Notes: generated by a model from the sequence alone, not told the origin. 64,000 bases of DNA from VRUE01 sp963725085 (GCA_963725085.1 CAVRXM010000004.1:33163-97162); one strand, 5' to 3'; numbered from the stretch's first letter, positions 37,664 through 47,793 are shown. Program-made: numbers and translations.

Positions 37664-39326
37664 CCGGCTCTCGCTCCGCAGTCAGCTGATCGCCGGCACC
37701 GCCGTGCTCCTGGTCCTCCGGGCGCTCCTCTCGCTGACGCGGACCGGGCCGGTCCTCGTCGCGGACGAGGCCGGCTATCTGACCAACGCCCGGGTCCTTG
37801 CCGGAGGGCTCCCGGGCCAGCTCGAAATCGCTCCCTTCTACCGGGGCGGCTACTCGCTGCTGATCGCGCCGCTGATCAACGTCAGCTCGGACCCCTCGGT
37901 CGTCTACGGCCTGGTGCTGGTCCTCAACGCGGCTCTCGCCGCGTCGATCTTCCCGCTGCTCTACCTCCTCCTGCGCCGGTTTCTCGACGTCCCGCCGCGG
38001 ATCGCGATCGTCGCGGCGCTGGCCGGGGCCGTCTATCCGGCGGTGACCGTCCTCTCCCAGGTCGCGATGTCGGAGAACGCCCTCTTCCCATTGGTCTGCG
38101 TCTGGCTGATCGCCTGCGCCGGCCTCCTCGGCGCCGAGGACCGACGCCAGAGCATGCTCTGGGCGGCGGGGGTCGGGGCCTCGACCGGGGCGCTGTGGGC
38201 GGTCCACAACCGGATGATCGCCGCGGTCGCGGTCGCCCTGGCCCTGCTGGTCTGGCTCGCCGTCCGCCGGCGGATCGGCCCGCCGGCGCTGGCCGTCGCG
38301 ATCCTGGTGCTCGCCGCAGCGGCGATCGGCACCCATGCCCTCGACCAGTACCTGGTCGACCAGAGCTACGGCGGCTCCGCGAGCAGCGAACTGAGCACCA
38401 GGCTCGAGCGACCTGTTCACGGCCGGCGGCCTGCGCACCGCGGCCGCCAACCTCGTCGGCCAGACTTGGTACTTGCTGGTGGCCACCTTCGGGCTCGCGG
38501 CCGCCGTCGCCTTCGACTTCGTTTCGCGGATGCGTCGGCCGGCCGGACGTGACGACTGGCCATCTCTTGCCCCAGTCGCGATCCTCCTCGGTCTCACCGC
38601 CGTCCTTCTCCTCGTCTCGGCGGCGGCTTTTCCGGAACGGACCCGGCCGGACATGCTGATCTATGGGCGATACACGGAGATCGTCGCCCCGCCGCTGGTC
38701 GCGATCGGCCTCGCCATCATCGCCCGGGGGCCCCTGCTGCGCAGCGCCGGGCTCCCGCTGCTGGGGTTCGCGCTCCTCACCGCCGCCGTCGTACTGATCC
38801 GGGCAACCGCCTCCGACCCGGACGCCGCCAACCGCTGGAACATCTCCTCGCTCCCGTTCGTGACGATGCAGCTCGGGCCGGGGATCCTGATCGGCGCGGC
38901 GGTCGTCGCCGTCATGCGGCGCGCTGCTGCTTCGTGCCGGCGCCGAGCGCTCGCCGCAGTTCCTCGGCGGTCTGGCTGTCGCGCTGTTCCTGGCGGTCGC
39001 CGCCTACGGGGTCTGGAACCCCGTTCGGTCCTCCCAGCGCGCCGTCTACCCGAGCGGCTGGACGAGCCCTGCAGGCCGTAGCGGCGCGCGAATCGATCGG
39101 CCGCGTCTCCTATGACCTCGCCCACTACGACACGATCGGCCTCTACGTCACCCAATGGTTCCTGCCCGACACCTCGTCGCGCTTTTCAACGGAAAGCAGG
39201 AGGCCGCCGGACGGGCGTTATGTCCTCAGTGGCTCCTGACTGGAACCGAGAGCATCCCGCAGAATCCCGGGGCGACCGCTCTGGTGCGATACCGGCAGGG
39301 ACGAGGTGCTGTGGAAGCTTCGCTGA
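37656..39326 (+). CDS. GT-C-like multi-spanning membrane protein, several frameshifts
   Basis: From TTG 37656 the protein shows a first span (QLIAGTAVLLVLRALLSL), then VADEAGYLTNARVLAGGLPG, where the Asp-Glu pair in the first outer loop is the GT-C hallmark, and about ten more spans. Frame changes near 38410, 38930 and around 39070-39290 interrupt it. The joined end, YVLSG ... DWNREHP ... DTGRDEVLWKLR-stop (39324-39326), is coherent. Such proteins use polyprenyl-phosphate sugars at the outer membrane face. It follows a GT4 by overlap and precedes the CapK-like gene, also by overlap. Confidence 0.7.
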
Positions 39327-40661
39327 CAGCACCGGGCGCGGGGCGCCGCCTACCTCCTCTTCCACCGGCTCACCGGCAGCAGTCTCCCCGCCCACTACCG
39401 CGCGTTCCTGGCCCAGGACCGAGCTCGTGAGTTCGTCGACACCGGCGCTCTCCTCGGCCCGCACCCTCGAGCACGCCGTCGAGACGGTGCCCCACTACGG
39501 GGATGCGGCGTCTCCCGAGCAGATCCGCTCCGATCCCTTCGAAGCCCTCGCCTCGTTCCCGGTCCTCTCCCGCGACGTCGTGCGCGAGCAGGGCTCGCGA
39601 CTGCTCTCGAGCAGAGGGGGACCGCTCGCGCTGGATGAGGAACACGTCCGGCGGCTCGACCGGCGAGCCGGTCGAGCTCTTCCAGGACCCCGAGCACCTG
39701 GCGCTCACCGTCGCCATCCGCGAGGTCTACTCGACCTGGGCCGGTGGGCAGCTCGGCTCCCCGGAGCTCTACATCTGGGGATCCGAGCGCGACCTCGAAG
39801 CGGGGCCGGCAATCGCCGAGGAACCGGTGGGCGAACCGTCTCCTGCGGCGCTCCCTGCTCAACGCGTTCATGCTGACCGAGGAGCTCGATCACGGCCATC
39901 GTCAGGTCGATCCAGGAGCACCCGCCCAGCCTTGTCTCTGCCTATGCCCAGGCCGGCTACGAGGTCGGCGAGGTTCATCGCCGACCGAGGCCTCGAGCTT
40001 CCGGCCCAGCGTGGCCTGATCTCCACCGCCGGGACCCTCTCCGAGTTCATGCGCTCCCGGATGGAGGAGTCGTTCCGATGCGAGGTCTTCGATCGCTACG
40101 GCTCGCGTGAGACCGGCGACATGGCTGGCGAGTGCGATGAGCACCGGGGCCTGCACGTGCTTCCCTGGACCTGCCATCTCGAGGTCCTCGACGGACAGGA
40201 TGAGCCGGTGGGCCCGGGCGAGGAAGGCGAGATCGTCGTCACCGGTTTCACCAACAGGGCGATGCCGTTGATCCGCTACCGGATCGGCGACCGCGCCAGG
40301 GTCCCGGCTGAGAGGAGCGTCTGCCCCTGCGGCCGGGACACCCAGATGCTGGCCTCGATCACCGGGCGGACGGTCGACATGTTCCTCGGGCCCGACGGAG
40401 CCATGGTCGACGGTGAGTACTTCACCCACCTGCTGTATTTCCGAGGTTGGCTGAGGCAATTCCAGGTCGATCCAGACGGCCCCTAACCGAGTTGTCTACA
40501 GGCTCGCCGCCGACGGCGAGATCCCACCCGAGGACCGGGACGAGATCGCCGCGAAGACGAGGGCCGTCCTCGGCGCCGGGTGCGAGGTCACATTCGAGGA
40601 GGTGGGCTCGATCCAGCCGAGCGCATCGGGAAAGCTTCGCTACACGATCCGCGCCTTCTGA
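39311..40661 (+). CDS. CapK/PaaK-like adenylate-forming enzyme, multiple frameshifts
   Basis: Recognisable blocks in order: AAYLLFHRLTGSSLPAHYRAF; LEHAVETVPHYG; FPVLSRDVVREQ; the ATP-loop region NTSGGSTGEPVELFQDP; STAGTLSEFMRSRMEESF; FDRYGSRETGDMAGECDEH; EGEIVVTGFTNRAMPLIRYRIGD; GRTVDMFLGPDGAMVDGEYF; and a GKLRYTIRAF end (stop 40659-40661). This is the phenylacetate-CoA-ligase-like branch found in capsule loci (CapK), whose reaction there is poorly known; it may activate an acyl group for polymer decoration. Frame changes lie near 39330, 39450-39650, 39800-40000 and 40485. The GTG at 39311 is my best start. It overlaps the convergent flippase gene by 22 bases. Confidence 0.72.
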
Positions 40662-41983
40662 CGCGCCGGGATCAGGTAGACGGCGCAGGCGGCCACCCCC
40701 ACCGCCTTGCCGATCGCCCAACCGACGCCGGCCCCCTCGATGCCCAGCGGCGGAAGCAGCAACCAGGTCGAGGCGATCGCGGCGATCAGCGTGAGCCAGG
40801 TCGCGATCGCCGCCTGGCGCAGCTGATGCCGGACCCGCATCACCGCGAGCGCGAGCTGAAGAACGGAGTCGAATGCCGCCGCGCCGACCAGGATCACCAG
40901 CAGCGTCGACCCTTCTTCGGAATAGGCGGGGCCGAGGATCCCGAGGATCTGCGGGCCGGCGACGACGAGCACGAGGGCGGGCGGGCCCGCGAGGAGCAGG
41001 ATGTATTTCACCGCCCGGCGCAGGTTGTCCCCGAGATGCTCCGGAGCGTGGGCCCCCTCCGCGAAGAGGGCGTTGCTGATCGCCGGCGCGATGAAGAAGA
41101 GCGCGCTGGAGAGCATGAACGTCGTGTAGAAGTACGCGTTCTCGGTCACGCCGAGCTGGGCTGACACCAGGACCGGCAGGAGATAGGTCGACGCCTGCGC
41201 GCCGAGGTTGATGCTCTGGTGCCCGGCGATCAGCCCCCTCATCCGGCCGAGCTCCTGTCTCCAGCCCTCGAGGGTCAGCCGGAACCTGTGGCCCAGCCGG
41301 TGCAGGGTCCGGGTGATCGCGAACGTGTCGATCAGGAGGAAGGACCCGACCCAGATCGCCAGCAGCCATGTAGTTCCGTCGAGCGGCCCCGCAGCCGCGA
41401 TGCCGATCAGCGCCACCCGGAGGACCGCCGCGACGGTGTTGCGGATGAAGGCGAGCTTGGCGTGCCGCTCGGCGATGCAGGCGAAGTCGAGGATCAGGGA
41501 ACAGGCCACCGCCGCAACCCCAAGGGGGAGGAGGACGAAGACGCCGCCAGGAAGGCCTTCCTTCAGCGCCGGGATCAGGGCCGGCAGGACGACGGCGGCC
41601 ACCGCCCCGCCGAGGAGGCTGACGATCGACACCAGCGCCAGTCCCGTCGTGACCGTGAGCGACCAGTCCCGGCCCGCCGAGCGCGAGGCGAGCCGAGAGA
41701 CGAAGACCTGGCCGACACCGAGGTTCGTGAACACCGAGACGAAGAGCATCGCCGACACCAGCGCCGAGGCGCGGCCGACTTCCTCCGCCGAGAGGATCCG
41801 CGCCGCCACGATCCAGAACCCGAAGCCGAGGAGAGAGGTCACGGCCGTCGTCCCCATGATGTAGACGCCGTTGCGGAACAGCGACTCCTCGCCGAGCGCC
41901 CGCGCCCGGCCGACGGCCCTCGCGAACCGGGACGGGGGCGTGTTCACCGTGCCCTCAGTGCTCGACCCGGGACCGATGCTCAC
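40640..41983 (-). CDS. Polysaccharide flippase of the MOP/Wzx type
   Basis: An intact 447-residue membrane protein with about 12-14 helices: NGVYIMGTTAVTSLLGFGFWIVAARILSAEEVG (the classic Wzx/MATE-like start), ASALVSAMLFVSVFTNLGVGQVFV, then YILLLAGPPALVLVVAGPQILGILGPAYSEEG and GAGVGWAIGKAVGVAACAVYLI. Such proteins flip undecaprenyl-linked sugar repeats across the membrane for Wzy-type polymerisation or teichuronic-like polymers. The start ATG follows a 35-residue soluble lead. No Wzy polymerase is obvious, though one of the multi-spanning proteins might serve. It diverges from the ABC exporter genes at 42065. Confidence 0.88.
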   Translation of the reverse strand: MSIGPGSSTEGTVNTPPSRFARAVGRARALGEESLFRNGVYIMGTTAVTSLLGFGFWIVAARILSAEEVGRASALVSAMLFVSVFTNLGVGQVFVSRLASRSAGRDWSLTVTTGLALVSIVSLLGGAVAAVVLPALIPALKEGLPGGVFVLLPLGVAAVACSLILDFACIAERHAKLAFIRNTVAAVLRVALIGIAAAGPLDGTTWLLAIWVGSFLLIDTFAITRTLHRLGHRFRLTLEGWRQELGRMRGLIAGHQSINLGAQASTYLLPVLVSAQLGVTENAYFYTTFMLSSALFFIAPAISNALFAEGAHAPEHLGDNLRRAVKYILLLAGPPALVLVVAGPQILGILGPAYSEEGSTLLVILVGAAAFDSVLQLALAVMRVRHQLRQAAIATWLTLIAAIASTWLLLPPLGIEGAGVGWAIGKAVGVAACAVYLIPARQKARIV

Positions 41984-42064
41984 ACCGGTGGCGATACCGG
42001 AGGCATGATCGTCCGATTTTGCCAGCCACAGGGGGACGACACCGGGCGCACCTATGCTGGCAGC

Positions 42065-42941
42065 GTGAATTCGGCCGCGACAGCCGAGGCATCCAAGTCC
42101 GCCGCGCAGCCCACCATGCCGGAAACGATCAGGCTTCAGCCGACGAAGGGGTTCAGCCGCGTTCTGGCGCCGCGCGAACTGTGGCGATACCGGGATCTGG
42201 CGCTCCAGATCGCGGTCCGCGACATCACGGTGCGCTACCGGCAGACGATGCTGGGCGGCGCTTGGGCGGTGCTGCAGCCGATCGGGTTCATGGTGGTCTT
42301 CTCGATCTTCTTCGGAGGACTCGCAGGCGTCGCCTCGGACGGGCTGCCCTACGCGCTCTTCAGTCTCGCCGCCCTGGTGCCGTGGACCTTCTTCTCCAAC
42401 GCGCTGCTGCTGGGCTCCGACAGCCTCGTAGCCAACTCCGCGCTGGTCTCGAAGATCTACTTTCCGCGGATCTTCATGCCGCTCGGAATCGTCGCAGCTG
42501 GGTTCGTCGATATCGGGATCTCGTTCGTGATCCTGCTCGTCATCGCGGTCATCTGGGGCTTCCCCCCTTCGGTCACCCTGCTCGCGATCCCGCTGCTTGT
42601 CGCGATCGCGACGGCAGCCGCACTCGGGGTCAGCTCAGCCCTCTCGGCGATCAACGTCCGCTACCGCGACGTGCGCTATGTCGTCCCGTTCGCGATCCAG
42701 ATGTGGCTGTTCGCGACGCCGATTGCCTATCCGAGCAGCCTGCTCGATGAGCCGTGGCGGACGATCTCGGCGATCAACCCGATGGTCGGGGTGGTGGAAG
42801 GATTCCGCTGGGCGGTGCTCGGCACGCCCGACGCCCCGTTCGCCCTGATCGGGATTTCCGCCGCTTCGGCCCTGCTCCTGTTGTTCGGCGGGGCTCGCCT
42901 ATTTCGACCGCGTCGAGCGCCGCTTCGCCGACTACGTCTGA
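42065..42941 (+). CDS. wzm: ABC-2 type polysaccharide exporter permease (Wzm-like), one 3' frameshift
   Basis: The protein shows the ABC2 permease pattern: LWRYRDLALQIAVRDITVRYRQTMLGGAWAVLQPIGFMVVFSIFFG, PWTFFSNALLLGSDSLVAN, KIYFPRIFMPLGIV, SAINVRYRDVRYVVPFAIQMWLFATPIAYP and NPMVGVVEGFRWAVLG. Six membrane spans are visible. As read, the frame runs on past 43375. A one-base change near 42893 gives the natural ending LAYFDRVERRFADYV-stop (42939-42941), three bases before the ATPase ATG. The GTG at 42065 is used; an ATG at about 42116 is also possible. It pairs with the next gene to export a lipid-linked polysaccharide or teichoic-like polymer. Confidence 0.88.
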
Positions 42942-42944
42942 GCT

Positions 42945-44201
42945 ATGAGCGACGTCGCGATCCAGACCAGCCACCTGGGCAAGCGCTACACGCTGGGCGT
43001 CCACCGGAGGGGTTACGGAACCCTCCGCGAGGCGATAACCGAGGCCGCCCGGCGCCCGTTCCGGCGAGGGGGCAAAGAGGAACAGTCGTCAGACCAGAAC
43101 ACCCTCTGGGCGCTGAACGACCTCTCCCTGACGATCAACAGCGGCGAAGTCGTCGGCCTGATCGGGCACAACGGCGCCGGAAAGAGCACTTTGCTGAAAA
43201 TCCTCTCTCGGATCACCGAGCCCTCCCGCGGCTGGGCGGACGTGACCGGCCGGGTCGGCTCGCTGCTCGAGGTCGGCACGGGCTTTCATCCCGAGCTGAC
43301 TGGCCGCGAGAACATCTTCCTGAACGGGTCGATCCTGGGCATGAGGCGCGCCGAGATCCGCAGTCGCTTCGATGAAATCGTCGAATTCGCGGAAATCGAG
43401 CGCTTCCTCGACACTCCGGTGAAGCGCTATTCGAGCGGAATGTCCGTGCGCTTGGCCTTCGCGGTGGCCGCCCACCTCGATCCGGAGATTCTGCTCGTCG
43501 ACGAGGTCCTCGCCGTCGGCGATGCTGCTTTCCAGCGCAAGTCACTGGCCAAGATGCACGAGGTCGCCAAGGAAGGCAGGACAGTCGTTTTCGTCTCCCA
43601 CAACCTCGCCATCATCCAGACCCTCTGCCGGCGCGCCGTCCTGCTCGAACGGGGGAGTGTGATCGCCGATGGCCCGGTCAAGGAGACCATCGACGGCTAT
43701 CTGCGGAAGCTCGAGAGCAAGGGATCGGATGACCTGCTCAAGCGGACCGACCGCGACAACCGAGCCTACGACGAGACCCTCGTCCGGCGGATAGAGATCC
43801 GCGAAGGAGGTGGCGCCGACGCCGATGTGGTGGTCGGCGGCAGGCCCGCGCTGATCGTCGTTCACGTCACCGAGGTGCTCCCGGCGATGGAGTGCCGCCT
43901 GACCATCATCGACAGCCTCGGCAGCCCGGTTATGACCCTCGATAGCGAGATCTCCGCGACCCGAGATCAGCGGGACGGCAGCCTCGGGAAGCGGATCGAG
44001 TGCGAACTTGACGCTGTCGCCCTTGTTCCCGGCCGCTACCGGATCGACATTTTGCTGAAGGCGAACAACCAAATCCAGGACGGGTTGCAGGCGGCAGCGT
44101 TCTTCGATGTGCAGCCCGGCGTGATCGGCGGCCGCCCGGTGCCGGCGTCCGGCTTGGAGGGAGACGTGCTCATGCCGCACACCTGGCGGCTGCCCTCCTA
44201 G
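42945..44201 (+). CDS. wzt: ABC polysaccharide exporter ATPase with C-terminal binding domain (Wzt-like)
   Basis: An intact 418-residue protein. Walker A GHNGAGKST spans residues 74-82, the signature YSSGM 162-166, Walker B ILLVDE 182-187 and the H-loop SHN 218-220. GTGFHPELTGRENIFLNG is typical of O-antigen/teichoic ATPases. Residues ~265-418 are an extra beta-rich domain (RIEIREGGGADADVVVGGRP ... PGRYRIDILLKANN) in the position of the Wzt C-terminal domain, which reads the capped end of the polymer before export. This suggests chain-end recognition. It is preceded by the permease with a three-base gap. Confidence 0.92.
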   Translation: MSDVAIQTSHLGKRYTLGVHRRGYGTLREAITEAARRPFRRGGKEEQSSDQNTLWALNDLSLTINSGEVVGLIGHNGAGKSTLLKILSRITEPSRGWADVTGRVGSLLEVGTGFHPELTGRENIFLNGSILGMRRAEIRSRFDEIVEFAEIERFLDTPVKRYSSGMSVRLAFAVAAHLDPEILLVDEVLAVGDAAFQRKSLAKMHEVAKEGRTVVFVSHNLAIIQTLCRRAVLLERGSVIADGPVKETIDGYLRKLESKGSDDLLKRTDRDNRAYDETLVRRIEIREGGGADADVVVGGRPALIVVHVTEVLPAMECRLTIIDSLGSPVMTLDSEISATRDQRDGSLGKRIECELDAVALVPGRYRIDILLKANNQIQDGLQAAAFFDVQPGVIGGRPVPASGLEGDVLMPHTWRLPS

Positions 44202-44232
44202 TGCCGCCTCCGGCCGAGACTAGGATCTTTCG

Positions 44233-45225
44233 ATGCGCCTCCTCGTCCCTCGACCGCAAGGCCAGGTGGAACCGCTCGAGAGGCCACCCACCTTCTCGAT
44301 TGTGATCACGACCTACCAGGCGGCGCAGACGGTCGGCGACGCAATCGCCTCGGCGCTCGAGCAGACCCAACCTCCCCACGAGGTGATCGTCGTCGACGAC
44401 GGCTCCACCGACAACACCGATGCGGTGCTCAGGTCGTTCGGCGAGCGGATCAGGACGATCCGTCAGGAGAACCGCGGCTCTGCCGGAGCTCGGAACACGG
44501 CCCTGGCCACGGCCGAGGGCGATTTCGTCGCCATACTCGACGCCGACGACGCCTACCACCCGCGCAGGCTCGAGGCACTGGGGGAGCTCGCGACAGCCCG
44601 TCCCGACCTCGACCTGATCACGACCGACGCCAGGCTTATCGCGCACGGAAGGAATGTGGGCACATTCGCGACCTTCACCCCCTTCGCGGTCGAGGGGCAG
44701 CGGACCGCGATCTTCGAGAGATGTTTCGTCGGGGGCTGGCCGGCTGTGCGGGTCGATCGCCTGCGGGCGATCGACGGCTTCGACGAGACCCTCCGGATCG
44801 CCTTCGATTGGGATTGCTGGCTTCGCCTGATTCTCGCCGGCGCCGGGGCTGGGATGGTCGACGCCCCGTACTACGACTACGTGCTGCACTCCGGCAGCCT
44901 CTCCGCCAGCCGCGCGCCGAGCCTCTGGGAGCGGGCCCGCCTCACCGAGAAGGCCCTCTCGAATCCCGATCTGCGGCCGGAGGAGCGGCCCAGCTTGATC
45001 CCCGCCATACGCATGCATCGCTCGCGCGCGGTGGAGGCCGAGGCCCAGTCCGCCCTCTTCGGCGAGGGCTCCCTCCTCCCCCTGCCGAGGCTGGCTCTCT
45101 CGCGTTCGATCAAGCCGAGGGCAAGGATGACGGCGCTGCTCGCGGCCGTGGCCCCGCCGTTGGCCCGGAGATTCGTTCCCGAATATGAGCCCGCCGAGGA
45201 TCGCCTGTCCGCGACCGACATATGA
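44233..45225 (+). CDS. Glycosyltransferase family 2
   Basis: A complete 330-residue GT-A enzyme: TFSIVITTYQAAQTVGDAIASALEQT, EVIVVDDGSTDNTDAVLRSFG, NRGSAGARNTALATAEGDFVAILDADDAYHPRRLEA (DxD-type metal site), GGWPAVRVDRLRAIDGFDETL and FDWDCWLRLILAG. These features are common to capsule and LPS transferases; sugar specificity is unknown. No membrane span is seen. It lies 31 bases after wzt on the same strand, and its TGA overlaps the ATG of the next gene (ATGA at 45222-45225), so translation is coupled. Confidence 0.9.
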   Translation: MRLLVPRPQGQVEPLERPPTFSIVITTYQAAQTVGDAIASALEQTQPPHEVIVVDDGSTDNTDAVLRSFGERIRTIRQENRGSAGARNTALATAEGDFVAILDADDAYHPRRLEALGELATARPDLDLITTDARLIAHGRNVGTFATFTPFAVEGQRTAIFERCFVGGWPAVRVDRLRAIDGFDETLRIAFDWDCWLRLILAGAGAGMVDAPYYDYVLHSGSLSASRAPSLWERARLTEKALSNPDLRPEERPSLIPAIRMHRSRAVEAEAQSALFGEGSLLPLPRLALSRSIKPRARMTALLAAVAPPLARRFVPEYEPAEDRLSATDI

Positions 45226-46952
45226 GCGGCAGCCACGCGCACCCTTCGCTTCAGGGACCCCGCTTCAGCGTTGTGATCCCAACCCATGGCAGGCGCGAGA
45301 CCGTTACCCGCAACGTCGAGGCCATGAACTTGCAGAAGCTCCAGGACTTCGAAGTGATCGTCGTCGTCGACGGCGACGTGGACGGGACGGCGGAAGCGCT
45401 GAGGAGCCTGGATGCCGATTTCGACCTCAAGGTGATCGAGCAGGAAAATCGCGGCGTGGCCGAGGCACGGCTTGCCGGCGCCGCTGAGGCTGAAGGCGAG
45501 ATCCTCCTATTTCTCGACGATGACATGGAAGCGGATCCGGAGATGCTGCTCCAGCACGACAAATCCCACCGGGGCGGGGCCGACCTGGTCCTCGGAGACC
45601 TTCCGCTGCACCCCGACTCCCCTCGCAATCTGCTCAGCTGGGGCGTCGGCTTCTGGGCCTCGTCGCGACGGGAGCGGCTCACCGCTCCTGGCGCCGAGAT
45701 CGGCATCGACGACCTGATCACAGGTCAAATGTCGGTCTCCCGCACCGCCTTTGAGGCTGCCGGCGGCTTCGACACGAGCTTCGCAGGGGAAGGCCTCGAC
45801 CAAAGCAGCGATGTGGACTTTGGATATCGGGTGATGAAGAAGGGCTTCCGGGTCGCGTTCAACCCCGCCGCGATCAGCTATCAGTTCTACGACGTCGATC
45901 CCGGCGACTACCTGCGGCGAGCTTTCGACATCGGGTGCTCGGAGCAGGAGCTGGTCATCAAGCACCCCGAGCAGGCGGAGAGACTCGAGCACGCGCCCGA
46001 CTTCCACACCCGCAAGAGCCGCTGGCTGATCGGCCCCCTGGTCGCCGCGCCGGAAGCATTCGTCCGTCCGTTGCGAGCCGCCGTCGTCGGACTGGTCCGC
46101 AGCGGCCGCCGGGGACAAAGGCTTCGCCGGCTCTTCTTCGCGATGAGGACGCTGGAACATCAACGCGGCGCCCGCATGACTCATCGTGTGCTCTCGATCG
46201 GCAGGGTGGTCGTCCTCTCCTACCACGCGGTCGCCGACCTCAGGGACGACCCGCTGCGACGCTGGGGGGTCCCGCCCGCGCTCCTCGGCCGGCAGCTGGA
46301 TTGGCTCGCCCGTCGAGGCTGGAAGTTCATCGACCTCGACACCTTCCTCCAAGGCCTCGCCGGCGAGCGTCCCCTGCCGAAGCGCTCGATCCTCGTCACC
46401 TTCGACGATGCCTATGTCGACCTGCTCAGCGATGGCTGCCCGGTGCTCGGCGAAAGGGGCATCCCTGCGGTCACCTTCGCCGTCGCAGGACTGCTCGGCG
46501 GCGTGAACGAGTGGCGCCGGCCCGGGGCAAAGCCGCAGCCCCTGCTGGATGCCGAAGGCCTGAAGGCACTCACCCGCAAGGGGGTCGACGTCGGTTCGCA
46601 TGCGATGACGCATAGAAAGCTCCCGACCGTCCCTCCCGAGGAGCTCGAGGAAGAGCTGAGAGGGTCCGCCGACGCCCTGGAGAAGCTGGGACTGCCCCGG
46701 CCGCGGGTGCTCGCCTATCCCTACGGCGAGTGGACGAGCGAGGTGGCGACGGGGGCTCACGCCGCGGGCTACGCCGCGGCGTTCGCCATTCACCCCGGTC
46801 GAGTCGAGCCTTTCAGCAACCGCTACGCCCTGCCTCGAATCGAGGTCTTCGATGACGACACCCCCACCAGGCTGGGCGTCAGAATAGCTACGGCCAACTG
46901 GCCGGAGGGGGCCCGGAACCGGCTCCTGCGCCTGATCGGCGCCCGCCCATGA
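45222..46952 (+). CDS. Two-domain GT2 glycosyltransferase/NodB-type polysaccharide deacetylase
   Basis: An intact 576-residue fusion. Residues ~14-260 form a GT2: FSVVIPTHGRRETVTRNVEAM, VIVVVDGDVDGTAEAL, NRGVAEARLAGAAEAEGEILLFLDDDMEAD (DDD 99-101) and GGFDTSFAGEGLDQSSDVDFGYR. Residues ~328-565 form a NodB domain: VVLSYHAV, SILVTFDDAYVD (metal Asp pair 395-396), VGSHAMTHRKLP (His460, His464) and VLAYPYGEW. One chain could thus add an N-acetylated sugar and deacetylate it, or act on both faces if anchored; no membrane helix is obvious, which is odd for extracellular deacetylation. It overlaps both neighbours by four bases. Confidence 0.92.
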   Translation: MSGSHAHPSLQGPRFSVVIPTHGRRETVTRNVEAMNLQKLQDFEVIVVVDGDVDGTAEALRSLDADFDLKVIEQENRGVAEARLAGAAEAEGEILLFLDDDMEADPEMLLQHDKSHRGGADLVLGDLPLHPDSPRNLLSWGVGFWASSRRERLTAPGAEIGIDDLITGQMSVSRTAFEAAGGFDTSFAGEGLDQSSDVDFGYRVMKKGFRVAFNPAAISYQFYDVDPGDYLRRAFDIGCSEQELVIKHPEQAERLEHAPDFHTRKSRWLIGPLVAAPEAFVRPLRAAVVGLVRSGRRGQRLRRLFFAMRTLEHQRGARMTHRVLSIGRVVVLSYHAVADLRDDPLRRWGVPPALLGRQLDWLARRGWKFIDLDTFLQGLAGERPLPKRSILVTFDDAYVDLLSDGCPVLGERGIPAVTFAVAGLLGGVNEWRRPGAKPQPLLDAEGLKALTRKGVDVGSHAMTHRKLPTVPPEELEEELRGSADALEKLGLPRPRVLAYPYGEWTSEVATGAHAAGYAAAFAIHPGRVEPFSNRYALPRIEVFDDDTPTRLGVRIATANWPEGARNRLLRLIGARP

Positions 46953-47758
46953 GACGGGTCCGCCGCGGTCTGGACTCCGGCCTACGCCGTCTTGCGCAGG
47001 CGATCGGCTGGAGGGTCGTGGTGCCGCTGCTGCGCTCCCGCGCCCGCCGCCGCTCCGCGAGGCTGCGACCCGGAGCGGCGACCGTGATCACCGTCAACTG
47101 GAATTCTTGGGATCACGTCGCTGTTCTCATCGACCAGGTCGGCCGCCGCAGCCCCGAGGGAACCAAGATCGTGGTCGTCGACAACGCCTCTCGAGACGGA
47201 TCCCGCCGGCGGCTGCGCTCCGATTCCCGGGTGCGCACGATCCAGCTGCCGCTCAACCTCGGCCATGAGCTGGCGCTCGACGTCGGCGTCCTCGGCTGCG
47301 AGACGGAGTATGCGGTCACGCTCGATGTCGACGCCTTCCCGCTCCGCGACGACTGGCTCGAGCAGCTCCTCGGGCCACTCGAGAGGGGCGCTACGGTCTC
47401 GGGTGCCCGCCTCAACCGGGAGTACGTCCATCCCTGTTGCTGGGCGATGCGCACCGCGCGCTTTGTCGAGCGAGGCCACTCCTTCCGCTCGGACTATCGT
47501 CCCCGCACGGAGTGGCGGGATGCCTCGGGAGACGTCGGCGAGGAGATCTCAGCCCGCGAGGCGCCCGACATCCGCTTCTTCGAGGTCACGAGCCAGAGGG
47601 GCCCCGGCGACGTCGGGACCGTCTTCGGCAACATCGTCTACCACAACTTCTACGCCACTCGTTTCGACGCTACCTCGGAGCGGACCCTCGACACGGTGGT
47701 CGGCGCCGAGGAGCCCAAACTGGCCTGGGAGGAGGCGTTGCGGCGGTACGTCAAGTGA
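46949..47758 (+). CDS. Glycosyltransferase family 2-like protein
   Basis: A 269-residue protein with a basic N-terminus (LRSRARRRSARLRPG) and a GT2 core: ATVITVNWNSWDHVAVLIDQV, KIVVVDNASRDGSRRRLRS, NLGHELALDVGVLGCETEYAVTLDVDAFPLRDDWLEQL (DVD metal motif) and a C-terminal segment RTARFVERGHSFRSDYRPRTEW. The NxNS opening resembles rhamnosyl-type transferases, but this is only a family resemblance. It overlaps the GT2/deacetylase gene by four bases and ends the five-gene plus-strand run wzm-wzt-GT2-GT2/deacetylase-GT2. The next gene converges, 35 bases away. Confidence 0.82.
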   Translation: MRRVRRGLDSGLRRLAQAIGWRVVVPLLRSRARRRSARLRPGAATVITVNWNSWDHVAVLIDQVGRRSPEGTKIVVVDNASRDGSRRRLRSDSRVRTIQLPLNLGHELALDVGVLGCETEYAVTLDVDAFPLRDDWLEQLLGPLERGATVSGARLNREYVHPCCWAMRTARFVERGHSFRSDYRPRTEWRDASGDVGEEISAREAPDIRFFEVTSQRGPGDVGTVFGNIVYHNFYATRFDATSERTLDTVVGAEEPKLAWEEALRRYVK

Positions 47759-47793
47759 CCCACGGGACGACAAAGCACCGGGACAACGTCGGG

